This document shows, piece by piece, positions 52,765-61,656 of a DNA stretch of 64,000 bases. The position numbers were made by a program, and so were the translations under genes. The DNA is taken from the NCBI GenBank assembly GCA_039029315.1, contig JBCCGK010000035.1:1-64000 (forward strand). The letters run 5' to 3'. The notes beneath the pieces were generated by a model that was not told the DNA's origin, made no database searches, and worked only from the letters and a program-made list of their open reading frames with translations. Position 1 is the stretch's first letter. Each line of letters opens with the position of its first letter. The stretch is from JBCCCJ01 sp039029315. Its GTDB lineage: Bacteria; Bacteroidota; Bacteroidia; J057.

Positions 52765-52772
52765 CAAAATTA
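52765..52772 (-). promoter_or_regulatory. -7 promoter box of the salvage operon
   Basis: Minus-strand TAATTTTG, a perfect TAnnTTTG, 29 bases before the TTG start and 56 before the ATG. Confidence 0.5.
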
Positions 52773-52947
52773 CAGAATAATTGTTGGATCTCTGGAACAG
52801 GCTCCAAAGCTATCCTACATTTCCAGTCGAGAAGTCTCTGGCGGGCAAATATGAACAAGCTGGCCCAATACCCTCAAATTCAAATAGTCTTTAGTGAAGG
52901 AAATGAAAAAAATATCAAGGATGAACCCGATTATTTTTTTAGACCCA

Positions 52948-54378
52948 TTAGGCAACAACTGCTGGAAGCTTATTCGCCCAGGGGAGTGCCTGTTCCAACT
53001 GGCCGGAAAGCCTGAACAAAGTCGCCTCATCCCCAAATCTTCCAACCAACTGAATGCCGATCGGCAATCCTTCTTCACTCCAGTACAAAGGTACAGAGGC
53101 TGCGGGCTGCCCCGTAACATTGAACAAAGCAGTAAAAGGACTGAAAGAAGAAGATCGTAGAAATGGTGCCATCGGATTTTCGGCTGATTGTGCAAACTCA
53201 CCGATGGGAACAGGAATTTCTCCCAGGCTAGGGGAGAGCCAGACATCGATCTCTGTGAACAATTGCCCGATTGCTCTGGCAACCCGATGTAAGCCGAGTC
53301 GCGCCATTTCATAGTCAGCAGCAGAAGTATTTTTGGCGATCTGATACAAAGCCCAGGTCATAGGCTCTACCATCTCCGGTTTGGGTTCTTGTTTGGTAAT
53401 CCGCTTGAGCAGAGAGAGAGGAGTTGTTGCGCCAGCAGCCCACATAAGGGTGAACATGTGGGCGATAGTCTTGCCATCAAATACCCTGGGTAGTTCTTGT
53501 TCGAATACTTCATGTCCCAGAGATTCAAGAAGTTGTGCTGCTTTGCTTGCCGCGTTCGCACATTGCGAATCAATCTTTCCGCCCATTGGAGTTCGTGTCG
53601 TGAAGCCAATCTTCAGCTTGCGTGGTGCTTTCCCAACTTCTTCTAGATACGAGGCAACTTGTGGAGGAGCATAATACAGGTCCCCAGGTTCTGGGCCAGC
53701 AGTAGCATCCAGCATCGCAGCACTGTCTCTGACACTGATGCTGACAATATGCTCTGCCGCTAGTCCACTGATCAATTCTCCAAAATTAGGCCCCAATGGA
53801 TTTCGCCCTCTTGTAGGTTTGAGGCCGAATAAGCCACAACAGGAAGCAGGAATTCGGATGGAGCCTCCGCCATCATTGGCATGGGCAACAGGAACGATTC
53901 TGGCAGCAACGGCAGCGGCTGATCCACCACTTGAGCCACCAGGAGTCCTGCTCAGGTCCCATGGATTGTGTGTAGCGCCAAAATCCGTAGGTTCTGTAAC
54001 TGGCAGCAAGCCGAATTCTGGCAAATTGGTTTTGCCAAGGGTAATCAAACCAGCCTCTCGGTATCGCTTGACCAATGTACTATCGCGATCAGCTACAGCA
54101 GCAGACAACAATTTTGTTCCTGTCATTGTAGGACTCCCCTTGTAAGCTGCGATGGTATCTTTGACCAAAAAAGGGACACCTTTGAATGGACCTTCTGGCA
54201 ACGAGCCTTTCGCTGTTGCTCTTGCTTCGTCATAAAAAAACTGAATCACTGCATTCAATTGTGGATTCAATTGCTCTATTGCGTTGATAGAGAGTTCGAT
54301 AAGTTCGGAAGGATGGATCTCGCCTTTGCGGATCAACTCGGCCTGTGCCAGGCCGTCCAGGTGTAGGATGGAGGTCAT
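52948..54378 (-). CDS. Amidase signature family protein
   Basis: 476 residues. Amidase-signature hydrolases use a Ser-cisSer-Lys triad to cut amides. Lys in [10 protein letters not shown], the signature [18 protein letters not shown] with both Ser, and the following [20 protein letters not shown] are all present. The closest described relatives by pattern are 6-aminohexanoate-cyclic-dimer hydrolase-type amidases, not GatA: no gatB/gatC is nearby. Cytoplasmic, no signal peptide. Substrate unknown. Confidence 0.9.
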   Translation of the reverse strand: MTSILHLDGLAQAELIRKGEIHPSELIELSINAIEQLNPQLNAVIQFFYDEARATAKGSLPEGPFKGVPFLVKDTIAAYKGSPTMTGTKLLSAAVADRDSTLVKRYREAGLITLGKTNLPEFGLLPVTEPTDFGATHNPWDLSRTPGGSSGGSAAAVAARIVPVAHANDGGGSIRIPASCCGLFGLKPTRGRNPLGPNFGELISGLAAEHIVSISVRDSAAMLDATAGPEPGDLYYAPPQVASYLEEVGKAPRKLKIGFTTRTPMGGKIDSQCANAASKAAQLLESLGHEVFEQELPRVFDGKTIAHMFTLMWAAGATTPLSLLKRITKQEPKPEMVEPMTWALYQIAKNTSAADYEMARLGLHRVARAIGQLFTEIDVWLSPSLGEIPVPIGEFAQSAENPMAPFLRSSSFSPFTALFNVTGQPAASVPLYWSEEGLPIGIQLVGRFGDEATLFRLSGQLEQALPWANKLPAVVA

Positions 54379-54491
54379 ACGACTGATAGTAAGCGCACAA
54401 GGTACATAAGGATTTCGGAAAAAGTGTTTTGGGTCCTGAGAATGTTGCGACTACTATTACAGAATTATTCGATCTGATCAGATTTCAACAC

Positions 54492-55244
54492 ATGTCTATT
54501 TCGCCCGGATTCATTCCTGCCTCTGTAATTCACGACACATCCATTCCTCCTGCACCGTCAAAAAAAGAAGTTTCTCTTCGACATTTGTTTCTGCGTCAGC
54601 TTTTTTCGGAAATTTCCGGTTTCCATTATACGCTATTGAGCCATTTTTTCCGATCGCCCTATGAATTGGGATTTCAGTCCGAATTGCAATTTCTGGTGGA
54701 CCGGAATGAACTTGAAGACTGGGAACTCCATTGTCGATATTCCCCTTATGTTCAGAGCTGCGCGGTGGAGGTAGATGTTTTTCATGCCAGCTATTCGATT
54801 GGTTTCACAGACGGAACAGAGGTGAAGCTGCAATTTGTTCTATCTGTAGATGCTGGACATGAATCGCTGGTTCGATTGGAACAAATCCTTCAGCACACCT
54901 ATATCAATCGACATGGCATCAAAGTCAGTTCATCCAGCTCGATGTTTGCCTATTGGTTTGTGCAATATTGTTTGCAGGACAAAAGTTTGCCGCTTGACTA
55001 TCAGCTGTTTTTTACCTCTCTATCATTGAAAGATAGATATGCCATTCTGGAACTGATGCAGGAAGAATATGGACTTCCAATGAAAAATCTGGGACAGGCG
55101 TTTTTATTGCCCACATCCTTCAAAGAGGCATTGATTTGTCAGACTCATCAATCGGAAGATCAGTCTTTCTCCAACTGGGTTCGGACTTCCTGGAATTATC
55201 TAAGTTCTATTCCTGAGACAATTTTTTCGAAAAAGTCTGCCTAA
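54492..55244 (+). CDS. Protein of unknown function
   Basis: 250 residues from the ATG at 54492 (a TTG at 54429 would add 21). No signal peptide or membrane helix. Mixed alpha/beta with a Phe/Leu-rich first half (LRHLFLRQLFSEISGFHYTL), then beta strands (VEVDVFHASYSIGFTDGTEV, KLQFVLSVDAG) and a helical end. There is no motif I can attach to a family. It diverges from the amidase gene and precedes a TPR gene on the same strand by 72 bp. Confidence 0.55.
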   Translation: MSISPGFIPASVIHDTSIPPAPSKKEVSLRHLFLRQLFSEISGFHYTLLSHFFRSPYELGFQSELQFLVDRNELEDWELHCRYSPYVQSCAVEVDVFHASYSIGFTDGTEVKLQFVLSVDAGHESLVRLEQILQHTYINRHGIKVSSSSSMFAYWFVQYCLQDKSLPLDYQLFFTSLSLKDRYAILELMQEEYGLPMKNLGQAFLLPTSFKEALICQTHQSEDQSFSNWVRTSWNYLSSIPETIFSKKSA

Positions 55245-55316
55245 AGTTGCCAAAGCCCAACGGATTCATGCTACATTTGAGAATGAATTATTCGCTTCGA
55301 ATTTTGTTCACCTCAA

Positions 55317-56303
55317 ATGTATCGGGATATGGATGCTTCTACTGATTCTTTGGAGACCCTCGCCCAAAAAGGGTGGGACGTATTGAATGCAGAGCAATTC
55401 GATGAAGCCAGAGTGATTGGCGAACAACTCATCGCTCAGCAACACATCGACGGTTATAGAATTCTGGCAGAGATCTACCGATTGGAAGAAGAGCCTGAGG
55501 ATGGAATTGCGATTCTCAAACAAGGGGTTCGGGCTTTTGATCAGAACTGGGAACTCCATCTGGAACTGGGCAATATGTTGTCAGAAGTAGGCAAACCCCA
55601 AGAAGCCATAGAAGCCTATCACACAGCAAAAGATCTTCCCAATGCCGAAATCCACTGGTTAGAAATCAATCATGCTGCTGCCCGCTTCAAGTTGGGGGAG
55701 ATAGAGGAAGCATTGACACAACTGCAGGAAATCAGCGAACCCACAGCGATGGCAGAAGCCTTTCTGATGCAGATGAACATTCTGGAAGTCATCAACAGAC
55801 AGGATCTGATTCTTCAGATAGCAGAAGAGGATTTGGAAAAGATCCCAGCACCAGAGGATGACGATGGGGCAGACACATTGTCAAAAATTTGTACCAAAAT
55901 AGCCAGTGCTGCCTATCATCAGGAAGAAGAAAGAGAGAAAGTGATGCATTATGTCCAGCAAGCACTCTTCCTGTTTCGGGAAAATGAAGAGGCATTGTGG
56001 TTGCTCAGGGAATTACAACCAGAATTTTCGGATACTGCGCGGATGTATGTGCTGCTAGTCAGTGGAGAGTTTGTGCAAGATGAAGGGGAGGAGGCCGAAG
56101 GATTCCTGAGTTCTTATGGCATCATAGCAGAAGATACAAATGAGGCCATGGAAATGATCAAATCTTTTGAAAAACTGGTAGAAGAGGTCAATCCCGACTC
56201 CCTCAAAATAGTTGAAGTTGACGAAGCCGAGAATGAAGATGATGACGCCAAAGGGCTCTATTTTGTTAGCGGATTTGGAGTATTAGAGAATATTGAAGAG
56301 TAA
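55317..56303 (+). CDS. Cytoplasmic TPR protein
   Basis: 328 residues with 5-6 TPR-like units (VIGEQLIAQQHIDGYRILAE, NWELHLELGNMLSEVGKPQE, EIHWLEINHAAARFKLGEIE). The C-terminal 60 residues are strongly acidic (EVDEAENEDDDAKG). No signal peptide. TPR proteins are scaffolds for protein contacts; the partner is not evident. It ends three bases before a convergent gene. Confidence 0.7.
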   Translation: MYRDMDASTDSLETLAQKGWDVLNAEQFDEARVIGEQLIAQQHIDGYRILAEIYRLEEEPEDGIAILKQGVRAFDQNWELHLELGNMLSEVGKPQEAIEAYHTAKDLPNAEIHWLEINHAAARFKLGEIEEALTQLQEISEPTAMAEAFLMQMNILEVINRQDLILQIAEEDLEKIPAPEDDDGADTLSKICTKIASAAYHQEEEREKVMHYVQQALFLFRENEEALWLLRELQPEFSDTARMYVLLVSGEFVQDEGEEAEGFLSSYGIIAEDTNEAMEMIKSFEKLVEEVNPDSLKIVEVDEAENEDDDAKGLYFVSGFGVLENIEE

Positions 56304-56306
56304 TCC

Positions 56307-56981
56307 TCAAAATGCGAACCCCGCCCTAAACTGGGATACAGGGAGGATCTGCCAAAACTTCTCTGTATGCTTTGGAAAAAAATGCTGTGTTCGTTTGGGA
56401 TCTCCATAGGCTGCTTTGAATCCTAGTCTGATGTCGACAAAGCCGTGTTTGAGGATTTTTACCTGCCAGCCGAGATGTGGAATCAATGAGAGATTATCTG
56501 AAAAATAGTGGGGGACATCATCCGGATTCCATGCTGGACGAACCGGGAGCATTCGTGTTCCGAGATTCAGCCCCACATAACTTCCGACCAGATTAGATAC
56601 CTGCCTGCCATAGGTGATTCGCTTCTTTTGATGGTAGTAAAATCTCGGCCCTACCGATACAGCCACCACTCCATTGGCCGTTTGGGAAGGGGAAGGATGA
56701 TTCCCACCAAACCGAAGGAAGTACATTGTGCGAACTTCTCCCTGTACCGACCATAGAGTCCGAACCTTTCGTTCATACCCGACAGACAACAAGCCCGCCA
56801 TCTGTTTTCGGTTGACTTGTGTGAATAATCCGGCGAGGTTCACAGATAACATGTCCTTTTCTGATTGAAGATACCCAAAAGGATCATTGTAGCACCAAGA
56901 GTCGAGGGAAGAGGAGTGAGAATCAGGTTGGGAAAAAAGAATGAGAGGAAGACAAAAAACAATGAGTAGAAGTTGTTTCAT
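56307..56981 (-). CDS. Small outer-membrane beta-barrel-like protein
   Basis: 224 residues with signal peptide MKQLLLIVFCLPLILFSQ. The mature part is a run of amphipathic strands (LLSVGYERKVRTLW, GVVAVSVGPRFYYHQKKRI, LIPHLGWQVKILKHG) ending in an aromatic-terminated strand (FRAGFAF), the usual pattern of an 8-strand barrel. Convergent with the TPR gene. No specific family. Confidence 0.65.
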   Translation of the reverse strand: MKQLLLIVFCLPLILFSQPDSHSSSLDSWCYNDPFGYLQSEKDMLSVNLAGLFTQVNRKQMAGLLSVGYERKVRTLWSVQGEVRTMYFLRFGGNHPSPSQTANGVVAVSVGPRFYYHQKKRITYGRQVSNLVGSYVGLNLGTRMLPVRPAWNPDDVPHYFSDNLSLIPHLGWQVKILKHGFVDIRLGFKAAYGDPKRTQHFFPKHTEKFWQILPVSQFRAGFAF

Positions 56982-57105
56982 GAGCAGGTGAATGAAAGGG
57001 AGTAATACTAGAAAATACTAGGATCATCTGGGTAGACTAAAGATACAAAATCTTTTAGACTAATTCGCATAAAAAAAAATTCCTGTTTTCAAACTTCTTT
57101 CCCTT

Positions 57106-58275
57106 TTATGAGACCTGTTGAAACTTGATGCATAGAATTCCGGGAAGGTCATGATATTCATGGAGCAGAGTCAACTGGCCGCTTTGGTCATCAATCCGGA
57201 AGACCAAAAGATTGTCTGAATTGCGATTGCCAAGCACAAGGAACTGACCATCAGGAGAGATGGCAAAATTTCGAGGAAATTTGCCGCGGCTAGGCTCTCT
57301 TCCGACCAACGTCAATCGACCGTCTGCCTGGACCTGAAAAATCGTAAGACTATTGTGTCCGCGATTGGCAGCATACAAGAAGCGCCCATCTGGTGTGAGG
57401 TGTATATCAGAGGATTTGTTGAATGCTGTGAAATCGGCAGGGAGGAGAGGATAAGAGGCAAGGGTATCCATGAGGCCATAATCTTCCGCAAGCTGGACAG
57501 AGGTAACCTGAGCGCTCAGTTCGTCAAGCACATAGGCAATGCGGAGTTCTTGATGGATATCAACATGTCGGGGACCAGATCCCGGGGCAAATCGAACAAA
57601 TGGAACCTTGGAAGGGACCAACTGTCCATTGTCCCAGGAGTAGGACATCAGTTGATCAGTCCCCAGATCAGGAACGAACACATATTTTTGGTTGGGAGTA
57701 GAGACAATCATGTGGGGATGTGCACGTTCCTGACGTTGTGGATTCACACTAGACCCTTCATGCCTAATCTCTTGTGCGAGAGAAGCCGGTTTGCCTTGAG
57801 GATCCAGAACCAGTCGCTGGATACTGCTCCCACTATAATAGGCTACAAGCATCTGTTGGCCGCCATCCGCGCTTGATATATGACAAGGGCCCTTGGTTTC
57901 AGTCGCCAATTCTCCCAGCCACCTCAATGTGCCTTTGGAAGCCATCTCAAATCCGCCGATTGTACCCTGCCCCTCTTTCATATAGACCGCATACAATCCT
58001 GTTCCATCAGGGGTGAGGTCAAAAAAGGAGACTTTCGGGAGCTGGTTATTGGAAGCAATAAGTTCCAGCTTGCCAGTTGTCGGGTCCATAGAAAAACTTC
58101 GTAACCCAGTGGGCAGGCTGTCATGACTGGTGGCTACCCAAACCACCATAGAGGAGGAAGAAGCAGAATCTTCGGATGAACTGACCGAGGTAGTTCCGGT
58201 TCGACAGGAGGTAGAACATGCCAACAAACCAATCAGGAGACTGTGGCACAGGAAGAGGAAGGAGTAATTATTCAT
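57106..58275 (-). CDS. Lactonase family lipoprotein (beta-propeller)
   Basis: 389 residues. Signal with a Cys near residue 20 (LIGLLACSTSC), so likely lipidated. The body is a seven-bladed propeller of the lactonase family (YkgB/Pgl type): GLRSFSMDPTTGKLELI, RHVDIHQELRIAYVLDEL, HLTPDGRFLYAANRGHNSL and FAISPDGQFLVLGNRNSDN. Family members are 6-phosphogluconolactonases or muconate cycloisomerases, but an exported version must act on a different substrate. It overlaps the small lipoprotein gene by 8 bp. Confidence 0.85.
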   Translation of the reverse strand: MNNYSFLFLCHSLLIGLLACSTSCRTGTTSVSSSEDSASSSSMVVWVATSHDSLPTGLRSFSMDPTTGKLELIASNNQLPKVSFFDLTPDGTGLYAVYMKEGQGTIGGFEMASKGTLRWLGELATETKGPCHISSADGGQQMLVAYYSGSSIQRLVLDPQGKPASLAQEIRHEGSSVNPQRQERAHPHMIVSTPNQKYVFVPDLGTDQLMSYSWDNGQLVPSKVPFVRFAPGSGPRHVDIHQELRIAYVLDELSAQVTSVQLAEDYGLMDTLASYPLLPADFTAFNKSSDIHLTPDGRFLYAANRGHNSLTIFQVQADGRLTLVGREPSRGKFPRNFAISPDGQFLVLGNRNSDNLLVFRIDDQSGQLTLLHEYHDLPGILCIKFQQVS

Positions 58276-58585
58276 ATTGGTTCAATTCCATTTCAATTCG
58301 ACTGGGAAACTTCATTCGACCACTATGCCAATAATGAAACGCTTGCATATCCTCAAATTCGCACCCTTTTGCCTGCTCATAGAGTGATCTTTCTTCCAGT
58401 TGGAGGCGTTTCAACTCCACGATATATTGTGCCATACCCAGCTCATACCGCTTTTGATGGATCAGCTCAAAGGACTTGTACAATTGTTGATCTTGCGTGT
58501 ACAAAAGGGTCGCACAAGACCTTTGCTCGGTTTGCTCGCAGGAAATACTGAACAGAATACTGATACAAAGAATACACCACCGCAT
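58268..58585 (-). CDS. Small lipoprotein upstream of the lactonase
   Basis: 105 residues from the ATG at 58585; lipobox ILFSISCE. The rest is mainly helical and Glu/Gln/Leu-rich (YELGMAQYIVELKRLQLEER), possibly a coiled coil. Its end overlaps the lactonase start by 8 bp, so the two are coupled. No known family. Confidence 0.6.
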   Translation of the reverse strand: MRWCILCISILFSISCEQTEQRSCATLLYTQDQQLYKSFELIHQKRYELGMAQYIVELKRLQLEERSLYEQAKGCEFEDMQAFHYWHSGRMKFPSRIEMELNQYE

Positions 58586-58692
58586 ATGCTCCAAATACAT
58601 CATATGATAATCCTGCTACAAGATAAGAACAGATGCCTGAACAATGCCAGACATCTGTGCTGAATTATATACAAAACTGTTGAATAGATCGC

Positions 58693-60099
58693 TTATTCTA
58701 CTCTGGACATGCTTAGAGAATTTCTCTTCAAAAGATAGGCCGCATCATCTTGCGGAAGCGATCCCACAAGTATTTCTGAAGGAGGTTGCTGAAATTCGGT
58801 CAGGGTCAAGTTGGCAGTGACCCTGCCCTCATCTCCTGTAATGGCGATCTCAATATACTCCTGGGGCTGCAGGAGTGTCTGAAAACGCGGAGTCTGATAA
58901 TAGGGTTCTTTCTGCCCCCAGACGTGAGTAGTGCCTTTGATCAAATCTTCAAACATCATTGGCTCCATGCGATCAATGAGGCGTCCATCCTCAGTATAGT
59001 GATTGATCTCCAGGCTAACATCTTCCTCGTCCCCATAATTCCAATTGCTTGGTTCTGGAACACGCTTATAGTCTCCCAGGCTGATCTCAACAGTGTATAG
59101 ATCTGCCTGCCCAGCCGGACCGTGAGATAAATACGGTTCCAGTTCTGTAGCGGTGGGAATGGCATCTCTTTCTCGAAACTTCCACCACATCGCTGTGTGA
59201 TCAGCATTAGCAGCTGCAATCACAAGATTGTCGGACGGTCCAGCTACAGCTACCCCTCTACTGTTGAAGAGGATTCTTTCCAACTCTTGTTCCAGTTCCC
59301 AGCTCCCGCTAGTTGTCTGTCTGTAGAGGACAATTTTTCCAGAATCAAATCCCTGAGTAGGAGTGAAATTGTCGTTTGTTCCCAATCTTAGGGTTCCGAG
59401 GGAGTAACTGAGATAAGGAGATCCTTTGGAACGGATAGGAGAACCGTTGATGTCTTGAACAACAAGTCCGGGAAGAGGGTCCCAGGACATGCCATCGGGA
59501 GAGTTGAGCATATACAGATCGCCCGGGGCTGAACTTCTGTAGATGAGAATGAATCCATCAGTGGTCCAGCTCATCGCGACAGATCGCTCTATGTTCGGAA
59601 CCGAAACTCGGTTGGCTGCCCCTGAACCATTTGGCAAGAGTTGACGAATGACAATCTCATTTCCCTCCCTGAAGGCTGTCCACCAGCTTTGATCAGTATA
59701 GTTGTAGACAACTGCAGGTCTGGAATCAATTGTAGGTTGATAGGTCCCATAGGTCTTGTCGCCACCCCAGGCAAGTCCATCGTTTGAAGATTGTGAATGC
59801 AATCTTCCACTGGGATCGAACCAGACCAATAAGTATTCTTGTGTATTGGTACCGATTCCCGCCGAAACCTGGGGATGGGCTGGTGATTTTGCCCCGGAAG
59901 GAGTTCTTGGATAATTGGGACCAGACCAATTTGCACCATCTGTAGAAACCCTGCTTTCTACAAAGCCTGTTTGATCTCCATGAGTAGTGACGAGCACAAA
60001 TCTGGATGGGAGATTTTCTTGAGCAGTGCGAATGATGGTCTGGCAGGCATCACATCCCATAAGGAGACTGATCCCCAGACATAAGATAGACAGGCGCAT
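58693..60099 (-). CDS. Sialidase-like propeller lipoprotein
   Basis: 468 residues from the ATG at 60099; lipobox SLLMGCD. Repeated strands of the type SVRTDG../DGLAWGGDKTYG, SPDGMSWDPLPGLVV and VSTDGANWSGPNYPR look like Asp-box-type sialidase or BNR-like propeller blades. The C-terminal ~110 residues form a separate beta domain (VSLEINHYTEDGRLIDRM). The catalytic Arg triad and Tyr of sialidases are not evident, so it is probably a binding protein. Stands alone; the next gene diverges. Confidence 0.6.
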   Translation of the reverse strand: MRLSILCLGISLLMGCDACQTIIRTAQENLPSRFVLVTTHGDQTGFVESRVSTDGANWSGPNYPRTPSGAKSPAHPQVSAGIGTNTQEYLLVWFDPSGRLHSQSSNDGLAWGGDKTYGTYQPTIDSRPAVVYNYTDQSWWTAFREGNEIVIRQLLPNGSGAANRVSVPNIERSVAMSWTTDGFILIYRSSAPGDLYMLNSPDGMSWDPLPGLVVQDINGSPIRSKGSPYLSYSLGTLRLGTNDNFTPTQGFDSGKIVLYRQTTSGSWELEQELERILFNSRGVAVAGPSDNLVIAAANADHTAMWWKFRERDAIPTATELEPYLSHGPAGQADLYTVEISLGDYKRVPEPSNWNYGDEEDVSLEINHYTEDGRLIDRMEPMMFEDLIKGTTHVWGQKEPYYQTPRFQTLLQPQEYIEIAITGDEGRVTANLTLTEFQQPPSEILVGSLPQDDAAYLLKRNSLSMSRVE

Positions 60100-60274
60100 G
60101 TAACGAAAAGAAAGAAATTGATTCATGTTGATGTGAGTTATGATGAATGGATATCAAGCGTGAAAGGAATTCATCAGATTCCCTTCCCTAGTTGGAGAGT
60201 CTGAATCATTCAAAAAATATCACCAGCTTTTTGTAATTTTCCACGCACTTCACTTAACTCTCAATTTCTTCACT

Positions 60275-60796
60275 ATGCCAAAATTTTCTGTTCTCAACTT
60301 CAAACAATGGATCGATGACAATCGACATCTGCTCAAGCCTCCAGTAGGGAACAAGGTCGTCTATGAGGAAACTGAAGATTTTATTGTCATGGTGGTCGGA
60401 GGCCCTAATCAGCGAACAGACTATCACTACAATCAGACGGAGGAGTTTTTCTACATGTTGGAAGGGGATATGGTGTTGAAAATTCAGGAAGATGGAAAAG
60501 CTGTCGATATCCCTATTAAGGAAGGCGAAATATTTCTTCTGCCTCCAGAAGTGCCGCATTCTCCACAGAGAGGAGCCGGAAGTATCGGTTTGGTAATTGA
60601 GCGAAAAAGAGGCTCAACACATACTGATGGTCTGATGTGGTATTGTCTGAACTGCAACAACAAGATATTTGAAGAAAAATTCCCCCTGGAAAATATCATG
60701 ACCCAGATGCAAGGAGTATTTGAGAAGTTTTATGCCTCAGAGGCCTATAGGACTTGTGACAATTGCGGTGCTGTGATGCCACTTCCCACAAAGTAG
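60275..60796 (+). CDS. 3-hydroxyanthranilate 3,4-dioxygenase
   Basis: 173 residues. Cupin dioxygenase of the kynurenine pathway that opens the ring of 3-hydroxyanthranilate on the way to quinolinate/NAD. Iron ligands in [15 protein letters not shown] (His, Glu) and PEVPHSPQR (His). The C-terminal rubredoxin-like Fe site has the pairs CLNCN and CDNCG, as in the bacterial enzyme. Other kynurenine-pathway genes are not in the window. TAATTTTC at 60234-60241 may be its -7 box. An alpha/beta hydrolase follows 4 bp after the stop. Confidence 0.92.
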   Translation: MPKFSVLNFKQWIDDNRHLLKPPVGNKVVYEETEDFIVMVVGGPNQRTDYHYNQTEEFFYMLEGDMVLKIQEDGKAVDIPIKEGEIFLLPPEVPHSPQRGAGSIGLVIERKRGSTHTDGLMWYCLNCNNKIFEEKFPLENIMTQMQGVFEKFYASEAYRTCDNCGAVMPLPTK

Positions 60797-60800
60797 TCTT

Positions 60801-61631
60801 ATGAAGATTTTGTTGGGGATTTCAGTTGGTGCACTAATTGTATATGGACTGATCTGTCTTGGAATCTATATGTTACAGGAAAAACTGATTTTTCCCGGTC
60901 CATCATTGTCCTCCGAATACAAATTTTTTATTCCCCCTCATCTTACTGTCAAGGAGGTGCATCTAGACAAAGGATCTGCACACCTTCATGGATTCTATGT
61001 CCAAGCTTCTCAATCGCAAGGAGTGGTTTTGTTCTTTCATGGCAATGGCGGCTCCGTTCAGGATTGGATTACCGTCGCAGATCGATTTGTGGATAGAGGA
61101 TTTGATATTCTGATCATGGACTACCGAGGATACGGAAAGAGTAGGGGAGAAAGAAGTCAAGCCCTGTTATTAGAAGATGCAGAAGCGGCCTATGAATACC
61201 TTCGAAAAGATTGGCCTGACCGATCTATCCTTGTCTATGGTCGTTCGCTGGGAAGTGGGTTTGCTTCCTATATCGCTGCTCGACATCCCGTGGGCTGTTT
61301 GATGATGGAAACCCCCTACCTCTCATTGCTGAAAATTTCAAAGGATCGCTTTCCGTACTTACCAGTGAACTACTTGATGCAATATCCGATGCCTTCAAGA
61401 GAGTATCTGACACAGGTGGATTGTCCAATCTTCTTGATTCATGGAACAGCGGATCGGGTCATCCCGGTGCAGCATAGTCAAGAACTCTCACGAATTCCCC
61501 AAAACAAATATGTGGTGTATGAGGAAGTGGCAGGGGGAACACATCATGATCTTGAGTTATATCCACAATATCGGGATTGGTTGGAAGAAGGCCTTGAAGC
61601 ACTCCCCTCAGCACAAAATGACGTTGAATAA
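60801..61631 (+). CDS. Alpha/beta hydrolase, membrane anchored
   Basis: 276 residues. N-terminal membrane helix (LLGISVGALIVYGLICLGIY), then the BEM46/FSH-like fold: oxyanion HGNGGSVQDW, GYGKSRG, nucleophile elbow GRSLGSG, acid in IHGTADRVIPV and His in GGTHHDLELY. The complete triad indicates an active esterase/thioesterase-type enzyme facing the periplasm or cytoplasmic face. It starts 4 bp after the dioxygenase gene and is likely cotranscribed. Confidence 0.85.
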   Translation: MKILLGISVGALIVYGLICLGIYMLQEKLIFPGPSLSSEYKFFIPPHLTVKEVHLDKGSAHLHGFYVQASQSQGVVLFFHGNGGSVQDWITVADRFVDRGFDILIMDYRGYGKSRGERSQALLLEDAEAAYEYLRKDWPDRSILVYGRSLGSGFASYIAARHPVGCLMMETPYLSLLKISKDRFPYLPVNYLMQYPMPSREYLTQVDCPIFLIHGTADRVIPVQHSQELSRIPQNKYVVYEEVAGGTHHDLELYPQYRDWLEEGLEALPSAQNDVE

Positions 61632-61656
61632 GGGAAACGATCTGACCTCAAAAATT

